NCBI GenBank assembly: GCA_963853835.1
Contig: OY970834.1
Coordinates: 35,557,257 to 35,621,256, forward strand
Origin: Calendula officinalis
Taxonomy: Eukaryota > Streptophyta > Magnoliopsida > Asterales > Asteraceae
DNA: 64,000 nt
Direction: 5' to 3'
A program made the translations under genes and the position numbers. Position 1 is the first letter of the stretch. Each line of letters opens with the position of its first letter. The notes beneath the pieces were generated by a model, which saw nothing but the letters and a program-made list of their open reading frames with translations, searched no databases and was not told the origin of the DNA. Below are positions 49,394 through 59,903 of this stretch, piece after piece.

Positions 49394-49866
49394 CTAACAA
49401 GGTGTAAAACAGAGTTACAAATACAATTCATTCAGTTATTTGATAATTAATGTGTAAAATAGAAAATTGTATTTCAAACTTACCAAAAAAGCAATAATGC
49501 TTCGTTTGTTATGTGATCATTTTGATGCTTGTTTGGGGTGTATTGAGGAGAAACTTCTCTGGATTAATTATTTTCTCTAGATATATGCAAAACTCGATAT
49601 AAAACTGTAAAAACAATAAAACCAAGCCCAAAATATACCGAACAAAAATCATATAGTTCGTTTCAATAATGAGAAAAAACCAAAAACCGTTAGCCTAGTG
49701 ACCAGTATGCGTGTTAGAGTGCCCATTTAGGTAACCCAAAACAAGCCCAAATTTTCAAATGTGATCTTACCGAAAACCGATAATTACACGGGCCCCCGGA
49801 CCATTTTGGTAGCCCTGGCGCTGGCGCACAGCAACTTCTCTGTTTTCCTTGAACTGCTTTTATCTA
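49394..49866. other. ABCC 3' flank, no gene recognised
   Basis: Contains the presumed 3' untranslated region of the ABCC gene, then sequence up to the MULE-like element. The last nine bases (49858-49866, TTTTATCTA) are its left target duplication. Confidence 0.5.
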
Positions 49867-50650
49867 GGGAAAATTGGTTATACATCCTTGTAAATATTAT
49901 AAATTATTTTTATATCCTTTCAAAATTTATAAATTGTCTTTATATCCTTCTAAACTTTTTAATTATCTTCATATCCTTTTAAACCTTTAAAATTTTCTTT
50001 TATGTCCAAAATTTATTTTATAATTTATTAAATCATTATAATATCAATATTCATTACTATTAAATGTGTTTATTTAAAGAAGTACTATATTACCCTTATT
50101 CTATCTAAACTTAAACCTAAACTTAACCCTAAACCTTAACCTAAATTAACGAAAGATAAGTGTATGAAATCGAGTGGCTGAAGACTAGCGGTGAATCATG
50201 AAAATTGTCATTCTCGACTTCCATATGATTGCATTAATTTAAGTAATTGCATTAATACGACTAGCGGTGATTCACGTGTACTACTTCTACTTCCAAGTAA
50301 TTGCATTTTTTTTTCTTTTTTTTTGAACGGAAAATTTTATTAAAATAGCAAGACGCTAGAACATTACAAACAAGAAAAGGAAATAAAGAAAACAAGAATT
50401 ACACTCAAAGCATAAGACAAACGCACCAATATGACCACCTATTATTCAAGAAATTGGTTTTTGCCCTGTTTTTTATCCAAAAGTAAGAAGTACTTTGTAT
50501 TTCACTGAACAATAATGCCTCTCTGTCGCTTTGTGTTGATCCAAAGATTTTAGCGTTTCAGAATTTCCAGATGCTCCATAAAAGACATTGAACAGATGCC
50601 GTGAATGCCTTTAAATTTTTCCCCGATAATCCGATGTCATGGCCCCATTT

Positions 50651-53600
50651 TCACATGTTTATGATACTGTTGATCGGTTGTGGGTTAAGGCCCCACCATC
50701 GTCCAATTTCTGCAATTAATTGACGTGAGATTAGAAAATGAACAAATAAATGTTCTTCCGACTCTGTTTCTGAACCGCACAATTCACAATCCGTGGAAAC
50801 AACTGGGATGTTGCGATGCTGGAGGTTTACCTTGGTGGGGAGCCTTTCATTGTAAGCTTGCCAAGCCATTATCCCCACCTTGGTAGGAATCCAATTAACC
50901 CATGGGAAGTCGCCTTTATCCGTACTCTTTAACAAAGATGCATCTATTGTCGTCCTCGTTGACTTAACTGTGAATAGCCCGGTTGGGCTTAGAGCCCATT
51001 TGTAACACTGGCCGCCGTTGGCAAAAGCCGGTTGATTAATAAACCACGATTTTAGAGGTATATTCAACTTGTCTAATGACTTATGGATTTTAAGCACATT
51101 GTTCCAAACACCGGATGTTTTGCCGGAAGGATTATTAAGATCAATCCCTCCGTGTGGGCCATGAATTTCTTGAATTACTATTTTCCACAAAGAGTTGTTC
51201 TCCGTTTTGAATCTCCACCACCATTTGGTTAAGAGAGCTAGGTTTAATGATTTTAAACTCTGTATTCCCAATCCACCTTTCTCCTTCTCATTTAAAATTA
51301 CATCCCAAGCTACCCAAGGAATTTTTTTGTGTCCCTCTTTTGATCCCCAGATAAAATTTAAACGAAGGCTTTCCAATTTTTTTATGATTTTTTCGGGTAC
51401 TTTGAAAATGGAGAAGTAGAGACCAAGATTACCTAAGACCGATTTGATGGTTGTTAGTCTTCCACCGGTCGATAGGGACGAAGCCTTCCATTTCGAGAGC
51501 TTAGAGGTGAATTTGTTGATAATCGGCTCCCAATATATATTCTGTTCTATTCATCAAGCATCCAGTAGGGAGACCAAGATATAAGAATGGTAAAGTCCCC
51601 GATTTGCAATGAAATTTATTTGCAATGGTCTTTACCGAGTCTATGTCAACCGATACACCCATGAGGCAACTTTTGGTGATGTTAATTTTGAGTCCCGATG
51701 CTAGAAAAAAGCACCTCAAAATCCGAATGAGATTTGCCATGTTACTTTCAGACCATTCCCCAATAAAGATAGTGTCATCGGCAAATTGCATATGTGAGAT
51801 TGTAACATTGTATTTTGGAAATTTAATTCCTGAAAAAATCCCACTAGATACGGCTGATTTCATTGCTACGTTTAAGGCTTCCGCGGCAATTATAAATAGG
51901 AATGGAGCCAAAGGATCACCTTGTCTCACACCCCTTTCCATTGAGAATTCTTCTGATGGTGATCCATTGACTAAGACTGACATACGAGCCGAAACGAGAC
52001 AACCCGACATCCACTTCCGCCATTTGGATCCAAAATTCATTTGTTGTAAGATGTTATCAATAAATTCCCAGCTAATTGTATCAAAAGCCTTTTCAAAATC
52101 CATTTTGAAAATCATTGCCTGGCGTTTACATTTTTTGTACCATGCGATAATTTCATTAATGATTAATGGCCCATCAAAAATACATCTCCCGTTGATGAAG
52201 GTTGTTTGTTCGTGACCGATTACAGAGCCAATGACCAGTTTTAGATGATTTGCTAGAACCTTAGCAATGATCTTATAAAGACAATTAAGTAGACTGATCG
52301 GCATGTGTTACTGAAATCCGATTGGGGAGTTGACCTTTGGCAGCAGCACGAGGAATGATGAATTGCACCCGGTATCAAATCTCCCCTGATCTGCAAAAAA
52401 ATTAACAGCTGCAATTAGTTCAGTTTGGACCGTATTCCAATTTTTTTTTTAAAAAGCGAAAGTGAAGCCATCTGGGCCCGGGGCCTTGTCTGATCCTAAG
52501 CCCCATACTGCTGATTTGATTTCGGACACTGATATTGGGCCTTCTAAGCTGCAGGCCTGCTCCGGGCTAAGCTTCTGAAAAAGGTTGTTACGGAATTTGG
52601 GTCTGGACGAGGCGGGTTGCAGAAATTTGGCCCGATAGAATTCTTTGGCTTGGGCTTTGATTTCCGATGGGTTTGAAGTCCACACCACGTTTACCGATAT
52701 GCCACGAATGAAGTTGTTTCTTCGATTTTGGTTTAAAAGACCATGGAAATATTTCGTGTTTTCATCGCATAATTAATGATGCCCATTTCATTCGAGACTT
52801 TTGCCTGATGTCAAGAATGTCTTTTTTTGATAGTTCTTTTATTTTGAGGACAACATTTTTACGGGCCTCGATGTCGTTATCTGTGATAGTGAAGTTCTCT
52901 ATTTTAAGTTCAACATCTTCCACAATTTTTAGTAGAGTTGTCATCTCATTCTGATTAGACCTTTTGACTTGATTCCTCCACCTTTTGATCTCATCTTTTA
53001 CAAATTTTAACTTGAGCATGAATTGTTTCATACCATTGCCTGGCATGACCGATGCACCCCAGGCCTGGTCTAATCAGAGTTGAAGAATTTTAACTATTGC
53101 GTCCAAACCCGGATCTAATAACCAAGAGTTGAAGAATTTAAAATATAATGGGCCAAAGTCCAAGACTGCCGAATTGAACAAAATTGGACTATGATCCGAA
53201 TGAAGCTTCGGAAGAATAACAGTAGATGGGTTAGGCCACTTCTCTAATAATTTGGGATTGACAAAGAAGCGGTCTAGTTTGCTAAGTTTGCGACAATCTG
53301 TGCTCAACCTTGAAAACTTCCTACCTCCACTTTTAACTTCGTCTAGACCTGATTCGTGGATGAAGTCGTTGAATTTTGATGCACCATAGAAAGAGAAGTT
53401 TGTACCTTTTCTATCTTCACTGTTTCTTACCTCATTGAAATCCCCGAACACAACCCACATTACATCATGATGTTGGCGCAAGATGTTAAGCAAGTTGGAC
53501 CAAAGGGTGTTTTTTCTGGTTTGATTTTGTGGCCCATGTACGTTAATAAAACCGCATCGAACATTACCATTTTGCCCAGATACCCATGACTGCAAGAAAG

Positions 53601-53866
53601 TTTCTGTTATGAATTGATTCAGTTTTGGTGAATAAGAGTGGATCCCATATTGATATTATACCTCCCGATCTACCAAACACTTCAACCGCTTCATAATCGA
53701 AATTGCGATTCCCCCATAATGCTCTCAATAAGAATTGATCAGGGACTGATACATATGTTTCTTGAATACCTAAAAATTGAATTTTATTTGACCTACAAAG
53801 ATTGCAGATCCATTCCTGCTTCGAGATTGAAGCAAGACCCCGGGAATTGATAGACATGATATTCAT
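50651..53866 (-). pseudogene. LINE ORF2: endonuclease and reverse transcriptase, several frameshifts
   Basis: Endonuclease domain: MSINSRGLASISKQEWI and FLGIQETY (53866-53564), then, after a frameshift, VVFGDFNEV and LHSDHSPILF (to 53074). Reverse transcriptase: KAPGPDGFTF (about 52470), then MIFKMDFEKAFDTISWEF, GVRQGDPLAPFLF and the catalytic FADDTIFIG (52304-51501). C-terminal region 51376-50651 shows the usual LNFIWGSKEGHKKIPWVAWD and a zinc-finger-like CELCGSETESEEHLF. At least four frame changes or stops separate the pieces. Confidence 0.9.
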
Positions 53867-55757
53867 CTATCAACGCTAACATCCCCATTAATGGAAATTA
53901 GCTGACCGATTTCAGAGTCGTACCCATCCATTCCAAACCCGAAAATTTCCCCAATTTCCTTAGTGTTGTGGACCTTTTCCCTTTTAGAACAACCTGCCTC
54001 ACTGCTTTGAGAAGATATTGGTTGCTTGTTGAGATCGATTGGTGCTCTTGATTCTGCTCCATCTTCGTTGCGAGAGGAGTTGCTGGAACCGTTTCCTGTT
54101 TTGGGTAACTTTTTACGCCGGACCCCTTGGGAGAGAATAGCTATGGGCCTGAATGGGAATGGAAGTGATTTGGAACATCTATTTTGTCGGAGTTGGGCCG
54201 TCGAAAAGTTGATTTGGTAAGGCCCAAAAGGAGTTGGATTTACTATGGGCTTGTCGAGCTCAGGCTCAAGCTCGATAATTGGAGTGCCATTATTATAGTC
54301 CGTTTCTGGTGATTCTGGGACCCGTGAGGCCACAGGCCCAATAACTGAATTGGTGGGGGTTTCTTGCATAGGGATGGTGTCGGTAGGGGTGCTATCAGCC
54401 GCCGAATTTGTTTCCACTTGTCTGTTGTCTTGGTTGAATACATTCTCGGTATTCAATGTTTCTTTTTGATTCTCGCGCTGATGATTTGCTTCCCCAATGT
54501 AGTCTGACTGTTGATCTTCCCCAACCGTGTCGAAACTGCCGGAAAATTCTGAGCCCTCTTCGTGTGAAAATTCTGAGTCTACCCCATGGAGAAAAGGATC
54601 ATCCTCCATGTTATTGAAAGAGTTATGCACAGATTCCACCACATTTTGGTGAAATGGATTAAATCTCATGGATTCCATACGGTCCTCCGATATACTTATT
54701 TTATGAAGTACCTCATCAATGTAGATTGATCGGGTGGTGTTTATACAATCTTTATTCTCCGACAAGACGACCACTTTTCCCATTGACATATTAGAGTTGT
54801 CTTTTGAACATTCCTCTTGGATCATAATCGAACCCCATTCTTTTGCGATTTCTGAGAAGGTGTCAGGTGTCCAGGCGTGTGGCGGAACACCGTAAATGTA
54901 TAGTGACGCAAACCTCTTTGTTACTTTGAAATCTGGACACCAAGTTACTAGGGTGCTAAACCAATTGGACCATGTTTCTTTGGCCCTGACGAGGAATGCA
55001 ACAACTTCGTTTTTGTCGTTGAACTCGATAAGGGTAGAGAGGCCACCTATGTATCGGATTTTAATTATATTGAGTCCTTCTGCTTCTATGAGGTTGTTTA
55101 GACCCAGCAAATGTTCGTAGGATTTTGCGGTACCAATCAGATTTGTACGCATCCATTTCACTGATTGAGTTGTCATGGACAACTTTAATGGAGGAGGAGG
55201 AAGTTCCTCCTGATTATGCTTAACCAGCACCGACTTATTCTTGTTTTGGCCACCAAGAGCCTCTGCATAGGATCTATGTGACGTACTCGTGGTTGGATCT
55301 CTGTCTTCCTATATGATGAGTGGTAAGGAGTTGTGTGAGATAGTTTCTTATCTCGTTCATACCTGGCCAGATTAACGAACAGCCTTTCTTTACCAATGGC
55401 CACGCTCTTCAGCATGAACTCGAACCTTTTTGGATCGTGAACTCCCAGGAATCTTGCAAATCCAAATCTTTTGTTTTGCCGATTCACCTTCTTAGCGATA
55501 TAAACATCTACTAATCTGCCTTGTAGCGATAATAGCTTCCATAGATCTGCTTCCATAATCTCTGGATTGAAGTTTGAGATATAGTAAGTTGTGGCTTTTG
55601 AACTGAAAATATCCTTCTTGTTGTGGGTCTTGGAACGATCTTCATGCTGATGGTTGTTTTGTTTGATGTTGATGTTGCAGTTGTCGGAGGTTTGTTTTTT
55701 CCGGCGACTGACTTCCGTCCATTCGTCTCCCCGTTCTCTCTCGCGCTCTCTCTCCAT
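53863..55757 (-). pseudogene. LINE ORF1 (RNA-binding protein), frameshifted
   Basis: ORF1 proteins bind the LINE RNA. The first part (55757-55185) carries an RNA-recognition motif: YYISNFNPEIMEADLWKLL, VDVYIAKKVNRQNKRFGFAR and RLFVNLARY. After a frameshift near 55270-55310 (the SYAEALGG motif lies in another frame) a 455-residue frame continues to 53863. It has a DUF4283-like region (WCPDFKVTKRFASLYIYGVP) and an acidic, low-complexity tail. Confidence 0.85.
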
Positions 55758-56264
55758 TTTTTTCCAAGTGATTGCATTAATCTAATTCTTTATTTATTAC
55801 ATATGATTGTTTTTTCATGAATCTGATTCTTTATTTATTACATAGATTAATGCAATCACATGGAAGTCAAAAATGCCAATTTTCATGAATTACCGCTAGT
55901 CGTCAGCCACTCGATTTCATACAGTTATCTTTCGTTTAATTTAGGTTAAGGTTTAGGGTTAAGTTTAGGTTTAAGTTTAGCTAGAATAAGGATAATATAG
56001 TAATTCTTTAAATAAACACATTTAATAGTAATGAATATTGATATTATAATGATTTAATAAATTATAAAATAGGTTTTGGACATAAAAGAAAGTTTTAAAG
56101 GTTTAGAAGGATATAAAGATAGAGAAATGTTCAAGGTAGTCCAAGAATTTTGGCTAGTCCCAAGGTACAATTAATAGCCATTGGATCAAGAAAAAGTCAA
56201 ATGTCAAGATCAACATTCAAACCATACAAGCACATGTAGCACATGTGCTTCAATACATCAATAC

Positions 56265-56385
56265 CCCACCCACCTCCGGCGGCCGGCGGCGGACGGTGAC
56301 GGACGACGGCGATGGGCGGCGGTCGGCGGCGGCCGGTGTCGGCGGACGGCGGCCGGAGGTGGCTGCCGGTGGTGGTGTTCGTGAC
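56265..56385. repeat. GC-rich direct repeat, left copy
   Basis: A block made almost wholly of CGGCGG/GGCGGC units ending GGCCGGAGGTGGCTG. The right copy is at about 57298-57385 in the same orientation. It is strikingly different in base composition from everything around it. Confidence 0.8.
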
Positions 56386-57240
56386 TGGAAGCACATGTGT
56401 TTGAAACACATGTGTTTTAAAAAGAAAGGAGTGTATATGTACAACTAAGCACATGTGTTTCAAGTAATGAAGCACATGTGTTTCATAACGTCAAGCACAT
56501 GTGCTTCGTGATTCAAACACAAATGACTTGCTTGTAAGTTACATGTGTTCAGGAACAAAAACACATGTGCTTGGCTTTATGAAGCACATGTGCTTCATAA
56601 TGATATGTTCGTCACTTGTTTTGATTTTTTTTCTTGTTAGTGAAGCACATGTGTTTAATAACGTCAAGCACATGTGCTTCGTGATTCAAACACAAATGAC
56701 TTGCTTGTAAGTTACATGTGTTCAGGAACAAAAACACATGTGCTTGGCTTTATGAAGCACATGTGCTTAATAATGATATGTTCGTCACTTGTTTTGATTT
56801 TTTTTCTTGTTAGTGAAGCACATGTGTTTCATAACGTCAAGCACATGTGCTTCGTGATTGAAACATAAATGACTTGCTTGTAAGTTACATGTGTTCAGGA
56901 ACAAAAACACATGTGCTTGGCTTTATGAAGCACATGTGCTTCATAATGATATGTTCATCACTTGTTTTGATTTTTTTTCTTGTTAGTGAAGCACATGTGT
57001 TTCATAACGTCAAGCACATGTGCTTCATAATGATATGTTCGTCACTTGTTTTGATTTTTTTTCTTGTTAGTGAAGCACATGTGTTTCATAACGTCAAGCA
57101 CATGTGCTTCGTATGCTCCCCTGTGTGTTTAGGAACTCATGTTTTAGTGACTTGAAACACATGTGTTTCGTGACCTGAAGCACATGTGCTTCGAAGTAAT
57201 ATGCTGTGTTTTAGTGAAGCACATGTGTTTCAATGCATCA
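56385..57240. repeat. 173-bp tandem array rich in the palindrome AGCACATGTGCT
   Basis: Units starting TGAAGCACATGTGTTT lie at 56468, 56641, 56814 and 56987 (spacing 173), then a truncated 84-bp unit leads to 57071. Each unit holds several AGCACATGTG(C/T)(T) motifs; the octamer CACATGTG occurs more than 20 times overall. Open frames across the array simply repeat the unit and shift frame, because 173 is not a multiple of three. Confidence 0.92.
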
Positions 57241-57297
57241 ATACCACCACCACCCTATTACCACCAGCACCTTCACTGTCAGCCACCACCACCGCAA

Positions 57298-57385
57298 CCA
57301 GCCGCCGGCACAGGCCACCGGCGGCGGACAGCGGCGATCGGCGGTGGTCGGCGGCGGCGGACGGCGGCCGGAGGTGGCTGTTAGG
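57298..57385. repeat. GC-rich direct repeat, right copy
   Basis: Same orientation and end (GGCCGGAGGTGGCTG) as the block at 56265-56385. The two copies bracket the CACATGTG array. Confidence 0.8.
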
Positions 57386-57589
57386 TGGGGGATTTGATCT
57401 TGACCATCTTGATCCAATGGCTAGGATTTGTTTCTTGAAACTATGCAAAACCCTTGGACTTCCTAGAATACACCTCTATAAAGACAATTAAAAGTTTAGA
57501 AGGATATAAAGACAATTTATAAATTTTGAAAGGATATAAAAATTATTTATAATATTTACAAGGATATAACTAATTATCCCTTTTATCTA

Positions 57590-58241
57590 TTGCAATGTGG
57601 CGCAAGGCTCATAAACTCTGCTTCTGCAGTGCTTTCATCAATCTATACTAGAGACAATCGATTGATTAGGGTTTCTGTAAAATAATCTAATACATTTTTT
57701 TTTCCCGTGAACATCTTTTAGCAATGTCAACCAATTCAAATTACTCGATTATCCAAAAACCCCAGGCTTACTGTTCGTTTATCTGTAATCTAAAAAATTC
57801 AGAAAATATACTACGGTTTCATAAACGCAAAGTGAAACGAGTATCTGTTAATAATTGGAAGAATATGAGAACTAATGATTTTATTTAGGAATATAATACT
57901 TCAGAATAATGATTAGTGATTGCATCAATTATTTGGCAATTAATCATCTGAAGAGGATCGTTGATGTCAAAGATGGTTTTATAAGATTTAGTTGAGTTGT
58001 TAAGCTCATGGCTAATGTGATCGTCATTGAACATGATAGACTTCATACCGTAGGTTAGCAGATTTATGTGTACAAGATTGAGCACACCACATGCTCGATG
58101 AAATGCCTTAAGGATAGACTAATTTGTATTTCTCCACACCAGCCTTGTTTTATTAGCAGAAGCTGGAGACTGGAGAAGATTTGTTACAAATTTGACTATT
58201 TGACTTTACGATATATTTTGTCAACATTTTATATATAATAA
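57590..58241. other. Intergenic, no gene recognised
   Basis: AT-rich spacer between the nested MULE-like element and a Helitron. A 66-residue minus-strand frame (57885-58085) has no family pattern. Confidence 0.45.
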
Positions 58242-58490
58242 CTAGCTTCAAAGCCAGCCCGACTGGGCGGGCATACTTCGAGAGAGATGTAGGAAAATAA
58301 CGGAATATTGATATTGTTTAAATAACATAGCAATTCATAATTGTAATAATGAGAAACAACTTTTGATACATCAATAAATGTTATATGTAGTTTATAGACG
58401 AAATAAAACTTCTTTGTAAACGACATTTGTTGTTAATTAGTGTAATTTCCATGTTTGTCGCAACAAATAACCTTCAATCATTTCTTGCTC

Positions 58491-59058
58491 TTAACTCTTG
58501 ATACAACGACATACAGTTGACCATATGAGAATAATGGTTTTTGAAGCCACGTGTCCAACTTGCGATAAAGTCTGACCTTGACTTTTATTATTAATCATAG
58601 CAAAGCAAACTTGAACATGATATTGACTCCGATTCAATTTGTAAGCCATCTTGCTGTCGGAAGGACTAATAACTATGCGAGGGATAACGTAAATTGTACC
58701 AACTTTGCCGTCAGATATGATCTTACCTTCGATTATGTTGACTCTCATTCGTAATAATCTGAAGTCGAGTTTCGTTGCATAATCCTGCTTTTTGATCAAA
58801 GTTCCGCATACACATTACTGGAGCGCCAATCTTTAACTTCAACCTATGATGCGGGACACCTGACATATTTATATTGTTCAAGAAATCGATGGTGTAAAGA
58901 TCCAGGCTAAACATGGTATCATCTTCATCTGCAACAGAAACCAAGTCTGATGACTCGTATATCTTTTGGTCTACTGAAATTAAAGAAAGAATTCGTTCAT
59001 TGATCATGTCAACCATTTCATGCGTGAGAGCACTTGCAAATTCTTTAGATGTACGCAT
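58491..59058 (-). pseudogene. Helitron PIF1-like helicase fragment
   Basis: The first frame (59058-58723) has EMVDMINERILSLI, then VPHHRLKLKIGAPVMCMRNF and LCNETRLQI, typical of the Helitron helicase C-terminal region. After a frameshift, 58799-58491 continues with PRIVISPSDSKMAYKLNRSQ and FAMINNKSQGQTL. The rest of the Rep/helicase protein is absent, so the element cannot move by itself. Confidence 0.87.
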
Positions 59059-59099
59059 TATGTTTAAATATTAATGCACAAATATTATACTCCCTCCGT

Positions 59100-59353
59100 C
59101 CCTAAATAAAGTTCCCATTTGTGTTGGGCACAACATTTTAGGAGATAGTTAGTGGTGAGGTATTTGGTATTACTTTTGAATAAAATATAAGGTTTGATTG
59201 GAGAGAGAAAGTGTTTTAAGAGATAGTTAGTGGTGAAAGTATTGGTAATAATATTATTATATTAAGTGGGTCCCTTAAGTTTGAGAAATGGGAACTTTAT
59301 TTAGGGACAAAACTTGAAGGTGAAATGGGAACTTTATTTAGGGACGGAGGGAG
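59100..59353. mobile_element. Stowaway-type MITE inside the Helitron
   Basis: Ends are CTCCCTCCGTCCCTAAATAA and its complement, with TA on each side (59098-59099 and 59354-59355). The GGGAACTTTATTTAGGGAC motif is repeated near the right end. It has no coding sequence. Confidence 0.9.
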
Positions 59354-59903
59354 TACATGTTATAATAACAAATAAAAAAGATCAATATAGTTGTAGTTTT
59401 TATTTGTCATTAATAATGACGTTTATTTATGAAAGTTAACAAAACCATCCTTTTTAGAAATTAATTTTTTTTCAAGAAACTAAAGATGAAAGGGAGGGAT
59501 TACTGATGGCTAAAATTGTGAACAAATACTTTTTAAATCTGTTAATATTATTGGGTGAATGGTTTGTTTTGTAAAAATGATTTGGGATTCTCCTTGTGAT
59601 TGGGTGGGTTGTTATTAAGGGAAGTCAATAAAAAGTTATGTGATAAATGGAATTTACGTGTTATTTTGGTATTGGACAAGTGGCATTTTCAATCAATTAC
59701 ACGTCATCATTAAGGGCGAATGGGAAAATGACATGTGGACAAATATAAATCAAAATTAGGCTCCATATATAGTAGAAGATGCTTAGTTTATGTATCTACC
59801 TAATGCAGTGAATAATATTAATAATAATAGGAGACTTTGACTAATGACTAATCCCTAATTCTAATTTCTTCCACCAAGGGTCAATCATTTCATAACCTTA
59901 GAT

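Larger units (their letters stand above)
50291..55778 (-). mobile_element. L1-type LINE with 17-bp target duplication
   Basis: The LINE is 50308-55761, read right to left. Its 3' tail is the T run of the plus strand at 50308-50322. The target duplication TTCCAAGTAATTGCATT (50291-50307) recurs at 55762-55778 with one change. ORF1 starts only four bases inside the 5' end, so the promoter is probably missing. Both ORFs carry frameshifts and it is inactive. It landed inside the MULE-like element. Confidence 0.92.
56121..57477. mobile_element. Second MULE-like element carrying a CACATGTG repeat array
   Basis: It lies in the right arm of the larger MULE-like element. The ends are imperfect inverted repeats of about 85 bp: AGAGAAATGTTCAAGGTAGT on the left, and AGAGGTGTATTCTAGGAAGT read inward from the right. 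Both reach TAGCCATTGGATCAAG and end near GTCAAGATCAA. ATAAAGAT (56113-56120) and ATAAAGAC (57478-57485) are an 8-bp target duplication with one change, and the arm sequence closes correctly when the element is removed. It has no transposase. The interior consists of GC-rich direct repeats around a tandem array. Confidence 0.78.
49858..57589. mobile_element. MULE-like terminal-inverted-repeat element, invaded twice
   Basis: The element runs 49867-57580. The ends are GGGAAAATTGGTTATACATC and, read inward from the right, GGGATAATTAGTTATATCC. A perfect 9-bp duplication, TTTTATCTA, is at 49858-49866 and 57581-57589, as expected for Mutator-like elements. Left arm 49867-50260 matches, inverted, the right arm made of 57485-57580 plus 55840-56120. 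The right arm is split by a second element. A LINE sits in the centre. Without the insertions the element would be about 0.9 kb with long arms and no transposase, so it is a foldback-type non-autonomous MULE. Confidence 0.85.
58242..59779 (-). mobile_element. Helitron with helicase remnant
   Basis: On the minus strand it begins TCTTCTACTATATATGGAGC at 59779 (A precedes) and ends with CTAG at 58242 (T follows). About 15 bases before the end is the hairpin GCCCG-CCCAGT-CGGGC. It carries a PIF1-like helicase remnant, and a Stowaway MITE (59100-59353) is nested in it. It lies 125 bp upstream of the decayed ABCC copy. Confidence 0.75.

Noticed and set aside
51625..52215. 196-residue plus-strand frame
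   Set aside because: Antisense of the LINE reverse transcriptase, with no family pattern of its own.
56468..57155. Open frames over the tandem array that could be read as a repetitive protein
   Set aside because: The frames merely translate the 173-bp repeat, shift phase between units and have no start context, splice sites or family pattern.
56385..57240. CRISPR-like regular repeats
   Set aside because: Plant nuclear context, repeat units are head-to-tail without unique spacers, and no cas genes exist.
57885..58085. 66-residue minus-strand frame
   Set aside because: No recognised domain and AT-driven composition.
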